The notes below the pieces were generated by a model. The model ran no database searches. It had not been told where the DNA came from and was given only the letters and a program-made list of their open reading frames with translations. From NCBI GenBank assembly GCA_002327445.1, contig DCWA01000006.1, positions 31,612 to 95,611 on the forward strand: a stretch of 64,000 nt of DNA, in the 5' to 3' direction. Below are positions 37,832-46,619 of this stretch, piece after piece; positions within the stretch are counted from its first letter, which is position 1, and each line of letters opens with the position of its first letter. The position numbers and the translations under genes are program-made. This DNA is from Desulfobacteraceae bacterium UBA2174. GTDB taxonomy: Bacteria > Desulfobacterota > Desulfobacteria > Desulfobacterales > UBA2174.

Positions 37832-40605
37832 GCCGCCGCTTGCCTCGGGCCGAACCCCGCGTTTGCGCTGGAGTGCTTATGGGCAACTTGCATCGATGTG
37901 TATTCGGAAGCCGACGGGATGGGGAATCGTCCCGGCAGGGCCGGCGCGCCCCCTTGGCGTGGGGTTTGTTGCTGTGGATCGGCTGCGCACTGCTGCCGGT
38001 GACACTGTGGGCCCAGACGGCGGCGGTCAAGGTGCTGATCCTGCCGCTGCGCGTCTATGCCGAAGCGCCCGATCCAGCCCTGGGCAGCCAGATGGTGGAA
38101 GTGCCCGCCAACCGGCTCACGGAGGCCGGCGCCACCGTGGAAAAGGCGGACCTGACCCCCGAGGCTCTGGTGGCGTTGCTGGACAGCGGCCCGGGGGCCA
38201 TCCTGGATTACGCCCGCCGCCAGGAGGCGGACTACGCGATCTGGGGCAGCGCCACCTGGATCGGCCAGCAGTTTTCCATTGACAGCCGCTTGGTGGAGAC
38301 GCTCTCGGGGCAGACCGAGACCTTTTTTTACGAGGGCCGCAGAACCGAAGACATGGGCGCCGTGCTCGCCAGCATGGCCCGCGACGTCGTTGACCGGATT
38401 TTCCGGCGCGAGAAGATCGCCTCCATCGAAATCGAGGGCAACCAGCGTATCGAGGCCGATGCCATCCAACGGGTGATCCGCAGCGCGGCGGGCGACGCCT
38501 ACGACCCCAAGGTGCTGGGGGAAGATTTGAAGGCCGTGTTCGGCATGGGCTATTTCGATGACATCCGCGTCGAATCCGAAACGGTGGCGGGGGGCAAGCA
38601 GGTTACCTTCGTCGTGAAGGAAAAACCCACCCTGCGCACGATTCGCATCAAGGGCAATCGCGCCCTTGACGACGAGAAGATCCGCGAGGTTATGACCCTG
38701 CGCACCGGCTCCATCGTCAACGTGAAGCATATCCGCAACAACATCGAGCGGATTGAAACCCTCTACAAAGACAAGAATTATCACAACGTCCAGGTGACCC
38801 ATGCCGTCTTGCCCCTGGAAAACAACCAGGCCGACCTGGAACTGACCATCGCGGAAGGAGAAAAGGTCCGCATCGAGGAAATCGTCTTCGAAGGCAACGC
38901 CGTGGCCTCCGACAAGCAGCTCAAGAAGCTGATCAAAACCTCCGAGGCATCGATGTTTTCCTGGATCACCTCCGCCGGCGAACTCAAGCAGGAGGTGCTC
39001 AACCAGGATGTGGGCCAAATCCTGGCCTATTACAACAACGACGGTTATATCCAGGCCAAGGTGGCCGATCCGGTGGTCGAATACCTGCCGGAGGGCATCC
39101 GCGTGACTTTCAAGATCGACGAAGGGCCCCGGTACGGCGTCGGCGCCGTCACGGTGAGTGGAGACCTGGTGCGGCCGGCGCCGGAGCTGATCGACAAGCT
39201 GCGGATCGTCAAAGAGCCGCATTTCAGCCGTGAGACGGTGCGCAACGACGTGCTGATGCTTACCGATCTCTACTCCGACGAAGGGTACGCTTACGCCGAG
39301 ATCGTGCCCAAGGTGGAGCAGCATCCCGACACCCTCAAAGTGGACATCGATTTCGCCGTCGCGAAGGGACCGCTGGTCTATTTCGAAAAAATCGTCATTG
39401 CCGGCAACACCAAGACCCGTGACAAGGTGATTCGACGGGAGCTGGAAGTCTACGAGCAGGAACTTTACAACGGGGCCAAACTGAAAAAGGGGGTGCGCAA
39501 CCTTTTCCGACTCGACTACTTCGAGGACGTCAAGGTCGATACGACCAAGGGAACCAGTGACGACAGCATGGTGCTCAAGGTGGATGTGACCGAGAAACCC
39601 ACCGGGGCCTTCACCTTCGGCGGCGGTTACAGCAGCGTCGAGGATGCCTTCACCATGTTCTCCATTTCCCAGCGCAACTTCCGGGGCCGTGGCCAGGTGC
39701 TGCAGGCCAGAGCCCAACTCGGCGGGGTGACGAACAAGTTCAGCCTGAGCTTCACCGAGCCCTGGCTCTTCGATATCCCCCTCTCGGCCACGGTGGAGGC
39801 ATACAACTGGGAGGTGGACTACGACTACTACGACAAGGACAGCATCGGGGCCGGGCTGCGCCTGAGCTACCCGTTCTGGGAAAACGTGCGCCTCTACTGG
39901 GGCTATCGCATCGACCTGTCCGAGGTCACGGCGATCAGCACCAATGCCTCCGAGTCCATCTGGCAGATGGAAGGCGAGAATCTCACCAGCAGCACCGAGG
40001 TGGCCATCCGCTACGACTCGCGCAACCGGTTGTTCAATCCCACCGAAGGTTCGATGCACGGCATCAGCCTCGAGTACGCCGGGCTGGGGGGAGACGTGGG
40101 TTTTATCAAGACCGAGGCGGAAACCGGCAGGTACTTTCCTCTCTCCAAAAAGCTCACCGGCTTTCTGCGGGCCAAGGGGGGAATGATCGAGGACGTCTCC
40201 GGCAAGCTCCTGCCGGACTACGAAAAATTCTACCTCGGCGGCATCAACTCCCTGCGCGGATTCCGTTGGGAGGATCTCGCGCCAAAGGAGCCGAGCCGGC
40301 ACCCGTATTATCCGGGAGAGTTGGTGGAAGTGGGCGGGGACAAGTACGTCCAGTTCAACGCCGAGCTCATCTTTCCCATCGACGAGAAAAGCGGAGTGAT
40401 GGGGGTGGTCTTCTTCGATACCGGCGAAGTCTTCGGCAGCGATGAGAACGTGGATTTCGGCCAGTTGCGCGAGAGCATCGGCGCGGGCTTCCGGTGGTAT
40501 TCGCCGGTCGGTCCCATCCGGGTCGAGTACGGGCACATCCTCGATCCCAAGGATGGCTTCGGCGAGGGGGGCCGCTGGGAATTCACCATGGGGACGGCAT
40601 TTTAG
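37828..40605 (+). CDS. bamA: Outer membrane protein assembly factor BamA with extra N-terminal domain
   Basis: 925 residues (the classical protein has about 810). After a signal-like segment (about 42-63) comes an extra domain of about 125 residues (VLILPLRVYAEAPDPALGSQ ... ADYAIWGSATWIGQQFSID) with a TolB-N/peptidoglycan-associated look, followed by five POTRA domains (about 190-560; IASIEIEGNQRIEADAIQ, TLRTIRIKGNRALDDEKIRE, IEEIVFEGNAV, VSGDLVRPA, FEKIVIAGNTKTRDKVIRRE) and the Omp85 barrel with GGINSLRGFRW (VRGF-type motif). It inserts beta-barrel proteins into the outer membrane. GTG 37879 is an alternative start. An AAAGTG repeat follows. Confidence 0.96.
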   Translation: MSRRLPRAEPRVCAGVLMGNLHRCVFGSRRDGESSRQGRRAPLAWGLLLWIGCALLPVTLWAQTAAVKVLILPLRVYAEAPDPALGSQMVEVPANRLTEAGATVEKADLTPEALVALLDSGPGAILDYARRQEADYAIWGSATWIGQQFSIDSRLVETLSGQTETFFYEGRRTEDMGAVLASMARDVVDRIFRREKIASIEIEGNQRIEADAIQRVIRSAAGDAYDPKVLGEDLKAVFGMGYFDDIRVESETVAGGKQVTFVVKEKPTLRTIRIKGNRALDDEKIREVMTLRTGSIVNVKHIRNNIERIETLYKDKNYHNVQVTHAVLPLENNQADLELTIAEGEKVRIEEIVFEGNAVASDKQLKKLIKTSEASMFSWITSAGELKQEVLNQDVGQILAYYNNDGYIQAKVADPVVEYLPEGIRVTFKIDEGPRYGVGAVTVSGDLVRPAPELIDKLRIVKEPHFSRETVRNDVLMLTDLYSDEGYAYAEIVPKVEQHPDTLKVDIDFAVAKGPLVYFEKIVIAGNTKTRDKVIRRELEVYEQELYNGAKLKKGVRNLFRLDYFEDVKVDTTKGTSDDSMVLKVDVTEKPTGAFTFGGGYSSVEDAFTMFSISQRNFRGRGQVLQARAQLGGVTNKFSLSFTEPWLFDIPLSATVEAYNWEVDYDYYDKDSIGAGLRLSYPFWENVRLYWGYRIDLSEVTAISTNASESIWQMEGENLTSSTEVAIRYDSRNRLFNPTEGSMHGISLEYAGLGGDVGFIKTEAETGRYFPLSKKLTGFLRAKGGMIEDVSGKLLPDYEKFYLGGINSLRGFRWEDLAPKEPSRHPYYPGELVEVGGDKYVQFNAELIFPIDEKSGVMGVVFFDTGEVFGSDENVDFGQLRESIGAGFRWYSPVGPIRVEYGHILDPKDGFGEGGRWEFTMGTAF

Positions 40606-40629
40606 GGAGCGAAAGGAAAATGTGGTTTG

Positions 40630-40777
40630 AAGTGTCAAGTAAATAAAGTGTCCAGTGAACTAAAGTGCCTAAAGTGATCTAAAGTGAAGGAATTCTGGCA
40701 GTTATAAAAAAACTGGAGCGCAGCGACACCACAACTTTAGGCACTTGTCACTTTAGGCACTCGTTATTTTAGTCATT
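40630..40777 (+). repeat. Dispersed palindromic repeat, copy 2 (AAAGTG/CACTTT arms)
   Basis: Same structure as the copy at 8641-8786: left arm with AAAGTGTCC, AAAGTGCCT and AAAGTGATCT units, core at 40687-40735 nearly identical to copy 1, and right arm with CACTTTAGG units. It lies between bamA and skp, which run in the same direction. Confidence 0.85.
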
Positions 40778-40818
40778 ATATTTTCGGATTTTCATTCGGA
40801 TAAGGAGTCAAGGGGATC

Positions 40819-41352
40819 ATGCGAAACAAGGTGCTGTGGACGGGATTGGTCCTGGCGGTGGTGATGGGATTGGCGTCCTTTGCCGGGGCCGCGGATATGC
40901 GTATCGCGATCATCGATTTCCAGCGCATTCTGGACGAGTCCCGGGCGGGCAAGTCCGCTCAGGAGACGATCAATCAGCAGGGCCGCGAGATGGAAACGGA
41001 TTTGAAAACCAAGGGGGAGACCCTGGAGCAGATGAAGGCGCAGCTCCAGAAGGACGCCATGGTGATGAGCAAGGAGACGCGGGAGGAAAAAGAGCGAGAA
41101 TTCCGCATTAAGGTCAACGACTTTCGCGAAGTGCAGCAGGAGTTCGCCAAAAAGGCCCGCGAAATGCAGATCCGGGCCATGGGAAAGATTCGCAACGAGA
41201 TCGATGCGCTGGCCAAGGCGCTGGCCGAGGAACGGGGAGTCACCCTCATGATCGAGAAGCAGGAGGCGGGGGTAATCTACGCGCCGGCCGATAGCGACCT
41301 CACCGGCGAGATCATCCGGCGCTACGACGCCCAGTTCGCCAAGGGCAACTGA
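40819..41352 (+). CDS. skp: Periplasmic chaperone Skp/OmpH
   Basis: 177 residues with a signal peptide (MRNKVLWTGLVLAVVMGLAS FAGAA region). The mature protein starts with a beta strand (MRIAIIDFQRILDES), followed by long helical tentacles rich in Lys/Glu/Gln (about 45-140) and a closing strand RGVTLMIEKQEAGVIYA. The trimeric chaperone holds unfolded outer membrane proteins for BamA, its operon neighbour. Ribosome binding site AAGGAG. Stop overlaps the lpxD start codon. Confidence 0.93.
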   Translation: MRNKVLWTGLVLAVVMGLASFAGAADMRIAIIDFQRILDESRAGKSAQETINQQGREMETDLKTKGETLEQMKAQLQKDAMVMSKETREEKEREFRIKVNDFREVQQEFAKKAREMQIRAMGKIRNEIDALAKALAEERGVTLMIEKQEAGVIYAPADSDLTGEIIRRYDAQFAKGN

Positions 41353-42446
41353 TGGCCATCACCCATCCCCCCCGGGCATGGACGCTGGCCCGGCTCGCCG
41401 GGATGCTGGGGGGAGAATGCCGCGGTGATGCCGGGCGTCGGATCTCCGGTGCCGCCCCTTTCGAAACGGCCGATCCGGACCAGATCAGCTTTGCCGTGGG
41501 GCCATTTCTCAAGCGCCTGGACGCTTCCCGCGCCGGGGCCTTCATCGTCCCCCGGGGCGCCGGTGTGCAGGGCCGCGACAGCATCGAAGCGGACTGGCCC
41601 CAGGCGGCTTTCGCCAATGCCTTGCGGCTGTTTTACCCGCGGCGGCGGCCGGAAGCGGGCATTGCGCCGACAGCCGTAATCGGTTCCGGTCTGGAATGCG
41701 GCGAGGCGGTATCCATCGGCGCCGGAACGGTGATCGGCGACGGTGTGACCCTGGGGCCGGGGGTGATTCTTCATCCCTGCGTCGTGCTGGGGGACGGGGT
41801 TTCGGTGGGCGCCGGCAGCGAAATTTTTTCGCACGTGACGATCCTCGCCGGCTGCCGCATCGGCGAGCGGGTGCGCATCCAGTCGGGCACCGTGATCGGG
41901 TCCGACGGTTTCGGCTATGCCCGGGAGGGGGATCGCTACATCAAGATCCCCCATCGCGGTATCGTTCAGGTCGATGACGACGTGGAGATCGGCGCCTGCA
42001 ACACCATCGACCGGGCCACCTACGGTCGTACCTGGCTGCAGCGCGGTGTCAAGACCGACAACCTGGTTCATATCGCCCACAACGTCACCGTGGGGGAGAA
42101 CACCGTCATCGTGGCCCAGGTGGGCATCTCCGGGAGCGTCACCATCGGCCGGCAGGTGATTCTGGCCGGACAGGCCGGAGTGGCCGGGCACCTGTCCATC
42201 GGTGACGGCGCAACCGTCGGCCCCCGGGCCGGGGTCGTCCGATCCGTGGCGCCGGGCGATGTAGTTTCCGGCACCCCCCAGATGCCCCATCGGCAGTGGC
42301 TCCGGGTGCAACGGGTCACGCCGCAACTGCCCGATCTGGCCAGGCGCCTGCGCGAACTGGAAAAGCGCCTGGAGGATTTGGAGGGGACGGCTCGGCCGAG
42401 AAACGGGGGCGAGATGCGATCCCGAGGTTCACAGGAGGCGCCATGA
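41352..42446 (+). CDS. lpxD: UDP-3-O-acyl-glucosamine N-acyltransferase
   Basis: 364 residues; third step of lipid A synthesis, adding the second acyl chain. An N-terminal uridine-binding domain (about 1-100, ISGAAPFETADPDQISFAVG) leads to the left-handed beta helix with hexapeptide repeats and the catalytic His region VHIAHNVTVGENTVIVAQ, then a C-terminal helix (ARRLRELEKRLEDLE). The start ATG uses the last base of the skp stop. FabZ overlaps by 4 bases. Confidence 0.97.
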   Translation: MAITHPPRAWTLARLAGMLGGECRGDAGRRISGAAPFETADPDQISFAVGPFLKRLDASRAGAFIVPRGAGVQGRDSIEADWPQAAFANALRLFYPRRRPEAGIAPTAVIGSGLECGEAVSIGAGTVIGDGVTLGPGVILHPCVVLGDGVSVGAGSEIFSHVTILAGCRIGERVRIQSGTVIGSDGFGYAREGDRYIKIPHRGIVQVDDDVEIGACNTIDRATYGRTWLQRGVKTDNLVHIAHNVTVGENTVIVAQVGISGSVTIGRQVILAGQAGVAGHLSIGDGATVGPRAGVVRSVAPGDVVSGTPQMPHRQWLRVQRVTPQLPDLARRLRELEKRLEDLEGTARPRNGGEMRSRGSQEAP

Positions 42447-42889
42447 GCGAACCCGTGTACGACATCCGCAGGATCATGTCGGTGCTACCCCACCGTTATC
42501 CGTTCATCCTCGTGGACCGGGTGCTGGAGATGGTGGTGGGCCAACGGATTCGCGCACTGAAGAACGTCACGATCAACGAACCGTTCTTCAACGGGCATTT
42601 TCCCGGTATGCCGGTGATGCCCGGGGTGATGATGCTCGAGGCCATGGGCCAGGCGGGGGGGTTACTGATCTTGGCCTCCCATGAGCCGGCGGAAAACGAG
42701 CTGCTCTACTTCACCGGCATGGACCGGGTCCGCTTCCGCCGGCCGGTGGTGCCGGGGGACCAGTTGATCCTGGAGGCGCATTTTCTGAACGTGCGCACCC
42801 GGGCCGGCAAGATCGCCGCCAGGGCCACGGTCGGCGAACAGTTGGCGGCCGAGGCCGAGTTGATGGCCACCTTTGGAGAAAAGCCATGA
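42443..42889 (+). CDS. fabZ: 3-hydroxyacyl-ACP dehydratase FabZ
   Basis: 148 residues, hot-dog fold. HRYPFILVDRVLEM near 17-30, catalytic His in NGHFPGMPVMPGVMMLEAMG and Glu in the same helix. It dehydrates 3-hydroxyacyl-ACP in fatty acid synthesis; its clustering between lpxD and lpxA lets it compete for the hydroxyacyl-ACP used by lipid A synthesis. The start is set by AGGAGG and the ATGA overlap with lpxD. Confidence 0.97.
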   Translation: MSEPVYDIRRIMSVLPHRYPFILVDRVLEMVVGQRIRALKNVTINEPFFNGHFPGMPVMPGVMMLEAMGQAGGLLILASHEPAENELLYFTGMDRVRFRRPVVPGDQLILEAHFLNVRTRAGKIAARATVGEQLAAEAELMATFGEKP

Positions 42890-43656
42890 TTCATCCGACG
42901 GCAATCGTTCATCCCGGCGCCGAGATCGGCGCCCGTGTCGCCATCGGCCCCTATGCCGTCATCGGTGACCACGTGCGCATCGGCGACGGTACCACGGTCG
43001 GCAGCCACGCCGTCATCGACCCGTATACCCAGATCGGTCGCGATTGCCGGATTTTTCAATTTGCCGCTCTCGGCGGCGTCCCCCAGTCGGTCAAATTCCA
43101 GGGCGAGGAGACCGTGGTACGCATCGGCGACGGTTGCACGCTGCGGGAATTCGTCACTATTCACCGCGGTACCGGCTTCGGCGGTGGCGTGACCGAGATA
43201 GGCGAAAGCTGTTTCCTGATGGCCTATACCCACGTGGCTCACGATTGCCGCATCGGCCGCCATGTGACCATGGCCAACAACACCACGTTGGCGGGACACA
43301 TCGAGATCGGCGACCACGCCACCGTGGGCGGGCTGGTGGCCGTGCACCAATTCGTGCGTATCGGCGATCACGCCTTCATCGGCGGCAAGTCGGCCGTGGT
43401 CAAGGATATCCCGCCCTTCGTGATCGCCGCCGGCGATCGCGCCACCCTCCACGGGCTCAACCGGGTCGGACTCCAACGCCACGGCTTTCCCCCGGAGACC
43501 CTCGCGGCCCTGAAAAAGACCTATCGCATCGTGTTTCGCTTCGGTCTGACGCTCAAGGAAGCCCTGGCCCGGGTCGAGGCCGAGGTGACGCCGATTCCCG
43601 AAGTGGTCCGGTTCATCGAGTTTCTCAAGTCCTCCCAGCGGGGAATTACCCGCTAG
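42886..43656 (+). CDS. lpxA: UDP-N-acetylglucosamine O-acyltransferase
   Basis: 256 residues; first step of lipid A synthesis. Hexapeptide-repeat helix from IHPTAIVHPGAEIGARVAIG, catalytic His region LMAYTHVAHDCRIGRHVTMA, acyl-length region near VGGLVAVHQFVRIGDHAFIG, and a C-terminal helical domain. Its ATG overlaps the fabZ stop. A Gfo/Idh-type oxidoreductase lies two genes downstream, so whether the acceptor is GlcNAc or a 3-amino analogue is worth asking. Confidence 0.97.
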   Translation: MIHPTAIVHPGAEIGARVAIGPYAVIGDHVRIGDGTTVGSHAVIDPYTQIGRDCRIFQFAALGGVPQSVKFQGEETVVRIGDGCTLREFVTIHRGTGFGGGVTEIGESCFLMAYTHVAHDCRIGRHVTMANNTTLAGHIEIGDHATVGGLVAVHQFVRIGDHAFIGGKSAVVKDIPPFVIAAGDRATLHGLNRVGLQRHGFPPETLAALKKTYRIVFRFGLTLKEALARVEAEVTPIPEVVRFIEFLKSSQRGITR

Positions 43657-43698
43657 CCCGGCGGCGCGGTGTGGAGCCGCCGTCCTTCGGAGTGGTGC

Positions 43699-44517
43699 AT
43701 GCAACCGATCGGTTTGATCGCCGGCGGCGGCCAGTTCCCGTTGATTTTCGCCCGCCGGGCCAAAGCCCGGGGTTACCGCGTGATGGCCGCCGCCTTCCAT
43801 GGGGAAACCGACGCCGCCCTGGCCGACGAAGTCGCGGCCATCGAGTGGTTTTACCTGGGGCAACTGGGACGGCTGATGCGGTTTTTCAAGTCCCACGGAA
43901 TCGGTGAAGCGGTGATGATGGGCCGCATCACCAAAACGCGGATGTTTACCAACGTGCGGCCGGACGTCAAGGCCATCGGTTTGCTGGCGAAGATGCGCCA
44001 CACCCACGACGACGGGTTGCTGCGGGCCGTGGCCGGCGCTCTGGAGGCCGAGGGAATCCAGGTGCGGGCCGCCACGTTTCTGCTGCCGGAAATGCTGGCG
44101 CCGGCCGGCTGCTGGACCCGTCGGCGCCCCGGCCGCGGCGAACTGGCCGACATTCGTTTCGGCTGGGACATCGCCCGGGAGATCGGGCGCCTGGACATCG
44201 GCCAGTGCGTGGTGGTGGGCGGCGGCACCGTGCTGGCGGTGGAGGCCATCGACGGCACCGACGCCACTTTGCGCCGCGGGGGCGCTTTGGGCAAGGGGCA
44301 GGCCGTGGCGGTGAAAGTCTCCAAGCCGAACCAGGACCTGCGCTTTGACATGCCGGCGGTGGGGGTGGAAACGGTGGCCAGCATGTACGAAGCCGGGATT
44401 CGCGCCCTGGCGGTGGAGGCGGGTCGGGCCGTGGTCTTCGACCGGGCGGAGATGATCGCCCTGGCGGATCGCCACGGCATCGCCATTCTTGGATGGCCGG
44501 AGGAGGGGAGGGGGTAA
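43699..44517 (+). CDS. lpxI: UDP-2,3-diacylglucosamine pyrophosphatase LpxI
   Basis: 272 residues (DUF1009). GLIAGGGQFPLIFARRAKAR at the start, MGRITKTRMF near 75, GQCVVVGGGTVLAVEAIDGT near 173 and KVSKPNQDLRFDMPAVGVET near 210 are family stretches. It hydrolyses UDP-diacylglucosamine to lipid X by attack on the alpha-phosphorus, replacing LpxH in alpha- and deltaproteobacteria. Lies between lpxA and the oxidoreductase gene. Confidence 0.95.
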   Translation: MQPIGLIAGGGQFPLIFARRAKARGYRVMAAAFHGETDAALADEVAAIEWFYLGQLGRLMRFFKSHGIGEAVMMGRITKTRMFTNVRPDVKAIGLLAKMRHTHDDGLLRAVAGALEAEGIQVRAATFLLPEMLAPAGCWTRRRPGRGELADIRFGWDIAREIGRLDIGQCVVVGGGTVLAVEAIDGTDATLRRGGALGKGQAVAVKVSKPNQDLRFDMPAVGVETVASMYEAGIRALAVEAGRAVVFDRAEMIALADRHGIAILGWPEEGRG

Positions 44518-45480
44518 ATGAGTCGACTGCGGGTCGCGGTGGTGGGCGTCGGCTACCTGGGCCGTTTTCATGCCGTCAAGTACGCCGGTATCGAAGGGGT
44601 CGAACTGGTGGGGGTGGCCGACAGCGACATCGGCCGGGCCGAGCTGGTCGCCGCCGAGGTGGGCTGCCGGGCCTACGGCGACTACCGCCAGCTGCTGGGA
44701 CAGGTGGATGCGGCCAGCATCGTGGTACCCACGCCGGCCCATTTCGACGTCGGGCGCGACTTTTTGTCCCACGGTGCCGACGTGCTCATCGAAAAGCCCA
44801 TCACCGTCACCCTGGCCCAGGCCGACACCCTCATCGAACTGGCCGAAAGGCAGGGGCGTCTCATCCAGGTGGGGCACCTGGAGCGGTTCAATCCCGCCCT
44901 GGTGGCCGCGAGGGACCGAATCGGCGATCCTCGGTTCATCGAGGCCCGCCGGTTGAACACCTACACCCCCCGGGGGACGGACGTGCCGGTGGTCCTGGAC
45001 CTGATGATCCATGACATCGAGATCGTCCTGCACCTGGTGCCGGCGCCCGTGCGCGAGATCCGGACATCGGGCCTGGCGGTGGTCTCGCCCCATGTCGATG
45101 TGGCCAGCGCGCGGCTGGAATTCTCCAACGGATGCGTGGCCAATCTCACCGCCAGTCGCCTGGCGGCCCAGAGCGAACGCCGGATGCACCTTTATCAGGC
45201 CGACGGATGCCTGGAGGTGGATTTCGGCCAGCGCCGTTTTGCTGCGATTCACACCGATCCCGCCAGTCCGCCGCCCGGTATGCGTACCGATACGCGGCAA
45301 CTGGAAGCCGGTGATGCCCTGGACGCTGAAATCCGCTCTTTTGTGGCCGCGGTGCGGGAGCGCCGGCCGCCTGAAGTGACGGGTCGGATGGGCCGGGCGG
45401 CCCTGGACGTGGCCTTGCGGGTCCTGGAGGGGATCGACGGATCCAACGGGGGAAGAATCGCGCAAAGGGAGGCGCCGTGA
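44518..45480 (+). CDS. Gfo/Idh/MocA-family oxidoreductase in the lipid A cluster
   Basis: 320 residues. N-terminal Rossmann fold with VAVVGVGYLGRFHAVKYAGI, then the family EKP motif (VLIEKPITVTLAQADTLIEL near 90-108) and the substrate-binding half with VVLDLMIHDIEIVLHL, whose His/Asp helix holds the catalytic His. Members oxidise or reduce sugars with NAD(P). Start directly follows the lpxI stop; its stop overlaps the lpxB start by 4 bases. In Acidithiobacillus a member (GnnA) oxidises UDP-GlcNAc at C3 for 3-amino lipid A, but that needs the transaminase GnnB, which is not in this cluster. The substrate is unknown. Confidence 0.88.
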   Translation: MSRLRVAVVGVGYLGRFHAVKYAGIEGVELVGVADSDIGRAELVAAEVGCRAYGDYRQLLGQVDAASIVVPTPAHFDVGRDFLSHGADVLIEKPITVTLAQADTLIELAERQGRLIQVGHLERFNPALVAARDRIGDPRFIEARRLNTYTPRGTDVPVVLDLMIHDIEIVLHLVPAPVREIRTSGLAVVSPHVDVASARLEFSNGCVANLTASRLAAQSERRMHLYQADGCLEVDFGQRRFAAIHTDPASPPPGMRTDTRQLEAGDALDAEIRSFVAAVRERRPPEVTGRMGRAALDVALRVLEGIDGSNGGRIAQREAP

Positions 45481-46610
45481 CATCCGGATCGGTGATGATC
45501 ATCGCCGGCGAGGCATCGGCGGACGTCCATGGCGCCGGGGTGGTGCGGGCTCTGCACCGGCGCCTGCCGGATCTGGCCTGTTTCGGCGTCGGCGGATCGG
45601 CCCTGCGCGGTGCCGGAGTGGAGATTCTCGTGGATGCCGCCGACCTGGCGGTGGTGGGGATCACCGAGGTGGCGGCCAAGGCCCGATCCCTGGCCGATGC
45701 CCTGGGCCGGGTGCGCCGAGCCCTGGCACGGCGGCGCCCCGATCTGCTGGTGCTCATCGATCTGCCGGACTTCAATCTCATGGTGGCGGCCACGGCCCGG
45801 CGGCTCGGGATTCCGGTGCTTTACTACATCAGTCCCCAGATCTGGGCCTGGCGTTCCGGCCGGATCCGCAAGGTCGCCCGGCGGGTGGATCACATGGCGG
45901 TGATCCTGCCTTTCGAGGCGTCCCTCTACCGCCGCTACGGGGTGCCGGTGACCTTTGTGGGCCATCCGCTGATGGACGCGGCGCCGCCGTTGAGTGACGA
46001 ACCTGCGGGGCCGGCGCGGGTAGGGCTGCTTCCCGGAAGCCGGGACCGGGAAATCGAGCGCCACCTGCCGGTGATGCTGGACGCCGCTGCGCGGGTGGCC
46101 CGGCAGCGGCCGGACGTGCGCTGGACGGTGTCCATCGCCCCCGGCGTCGCCCCGGAATCCATCCATCGGATCATCGCGGAAGCCGGACGAGGGCTGACGG
46201 TGAACACCGTGGCGGGCGGGGTCCGGGGCATCCTGGCCGAGAGCACCCTGGTGGTGGCCGCCTCGGGTACCGTGACCCTGGAGGCGGCCATCGCCGGCAC
46301 GCCGACGATCATCGTCTACAAGGTATCGGCGTTGAGCTACCTTCTGGGGAGGGCCTTGATCCGGGTGCCCTTCATCGGCCTGGCCAACCTCATCGCCGAG
46401 TCCCCCGTGGTTCCCGAATTGATCCAGGGGCAGGCCACAGGCGAGCAGATCGGCAGCCACCTGATCGCGCTGCTCGAAAACCCGGAACGCCGCCGGCGGA
46501 TGCGGAACGCCCTGGCAGCGGTTCGCCGGCGCCTTGGACCGCCGGGGGCCGCCGAGCGGGTCGCGGACATCGCTTGCCGCATGATCGCCGCCGGTCCTTC
46601 ACACCGTTGA
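45477..46610 (+). CDS. lpxB: Lipid-A-disaccharide synthase
   Basis: 377 residues, GT19 family, joining lipid X to UDP-diacylglucosamine. IIAGEASADVHGAGVVRAL at the start, FGVGGSALRGAGVE near 40, LIDLPDFNLMVA and YYISPQIWAWRSGRIRKVAR near 115-135, LPGSRDREIERHLPVM near 185, and SGTVTLEAAIAGTPTIIVYK near 262. GTG start overlapping the previous stop (GTGA). Downstream msbA begins 9 bases after its stop. Confidence 0.97.
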   Translation: MTSGSVMIIAGEASADVHGAGVVRALHRRLPDLACFGVGGSALRGAGVEILVDAADLAVVGITEVAAKARSLADALGRVRRALARRRPDLLVLIDLPDFNLMVAATARRLGIPVLYYISPQIWAWRSGRIRKVARRVDHMAVILPFEASLYRRYGVPVTFVGHPLMDAAPPLSDEPAGPARVGLLPGSRDREIERHLPVMLDAAARVARQRPDVRWTVSIAPGVAPESIHRIIAEAGRGLTVNTVAGGVRGILAESTLVVAASGTVTLEAAIAGTPTIIVYKVSALSYLLGRALIRVPFIGLANLIAESPVVPELIQGQATGEQIGSHLIALLENPERRRRMRNALAAVRRRLGPPGAAERVADIACRMIAAGPSHR

Positions 46611-46619
46611 GATGATGAC

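Noticed and set aside
42706..45483. Long minus-strand frame across fabZ, lpxA, lpxI and the oxidoreductase gene
   Set aside because: Spans several clear plus-strand genes; composition is that of a mirror frame.
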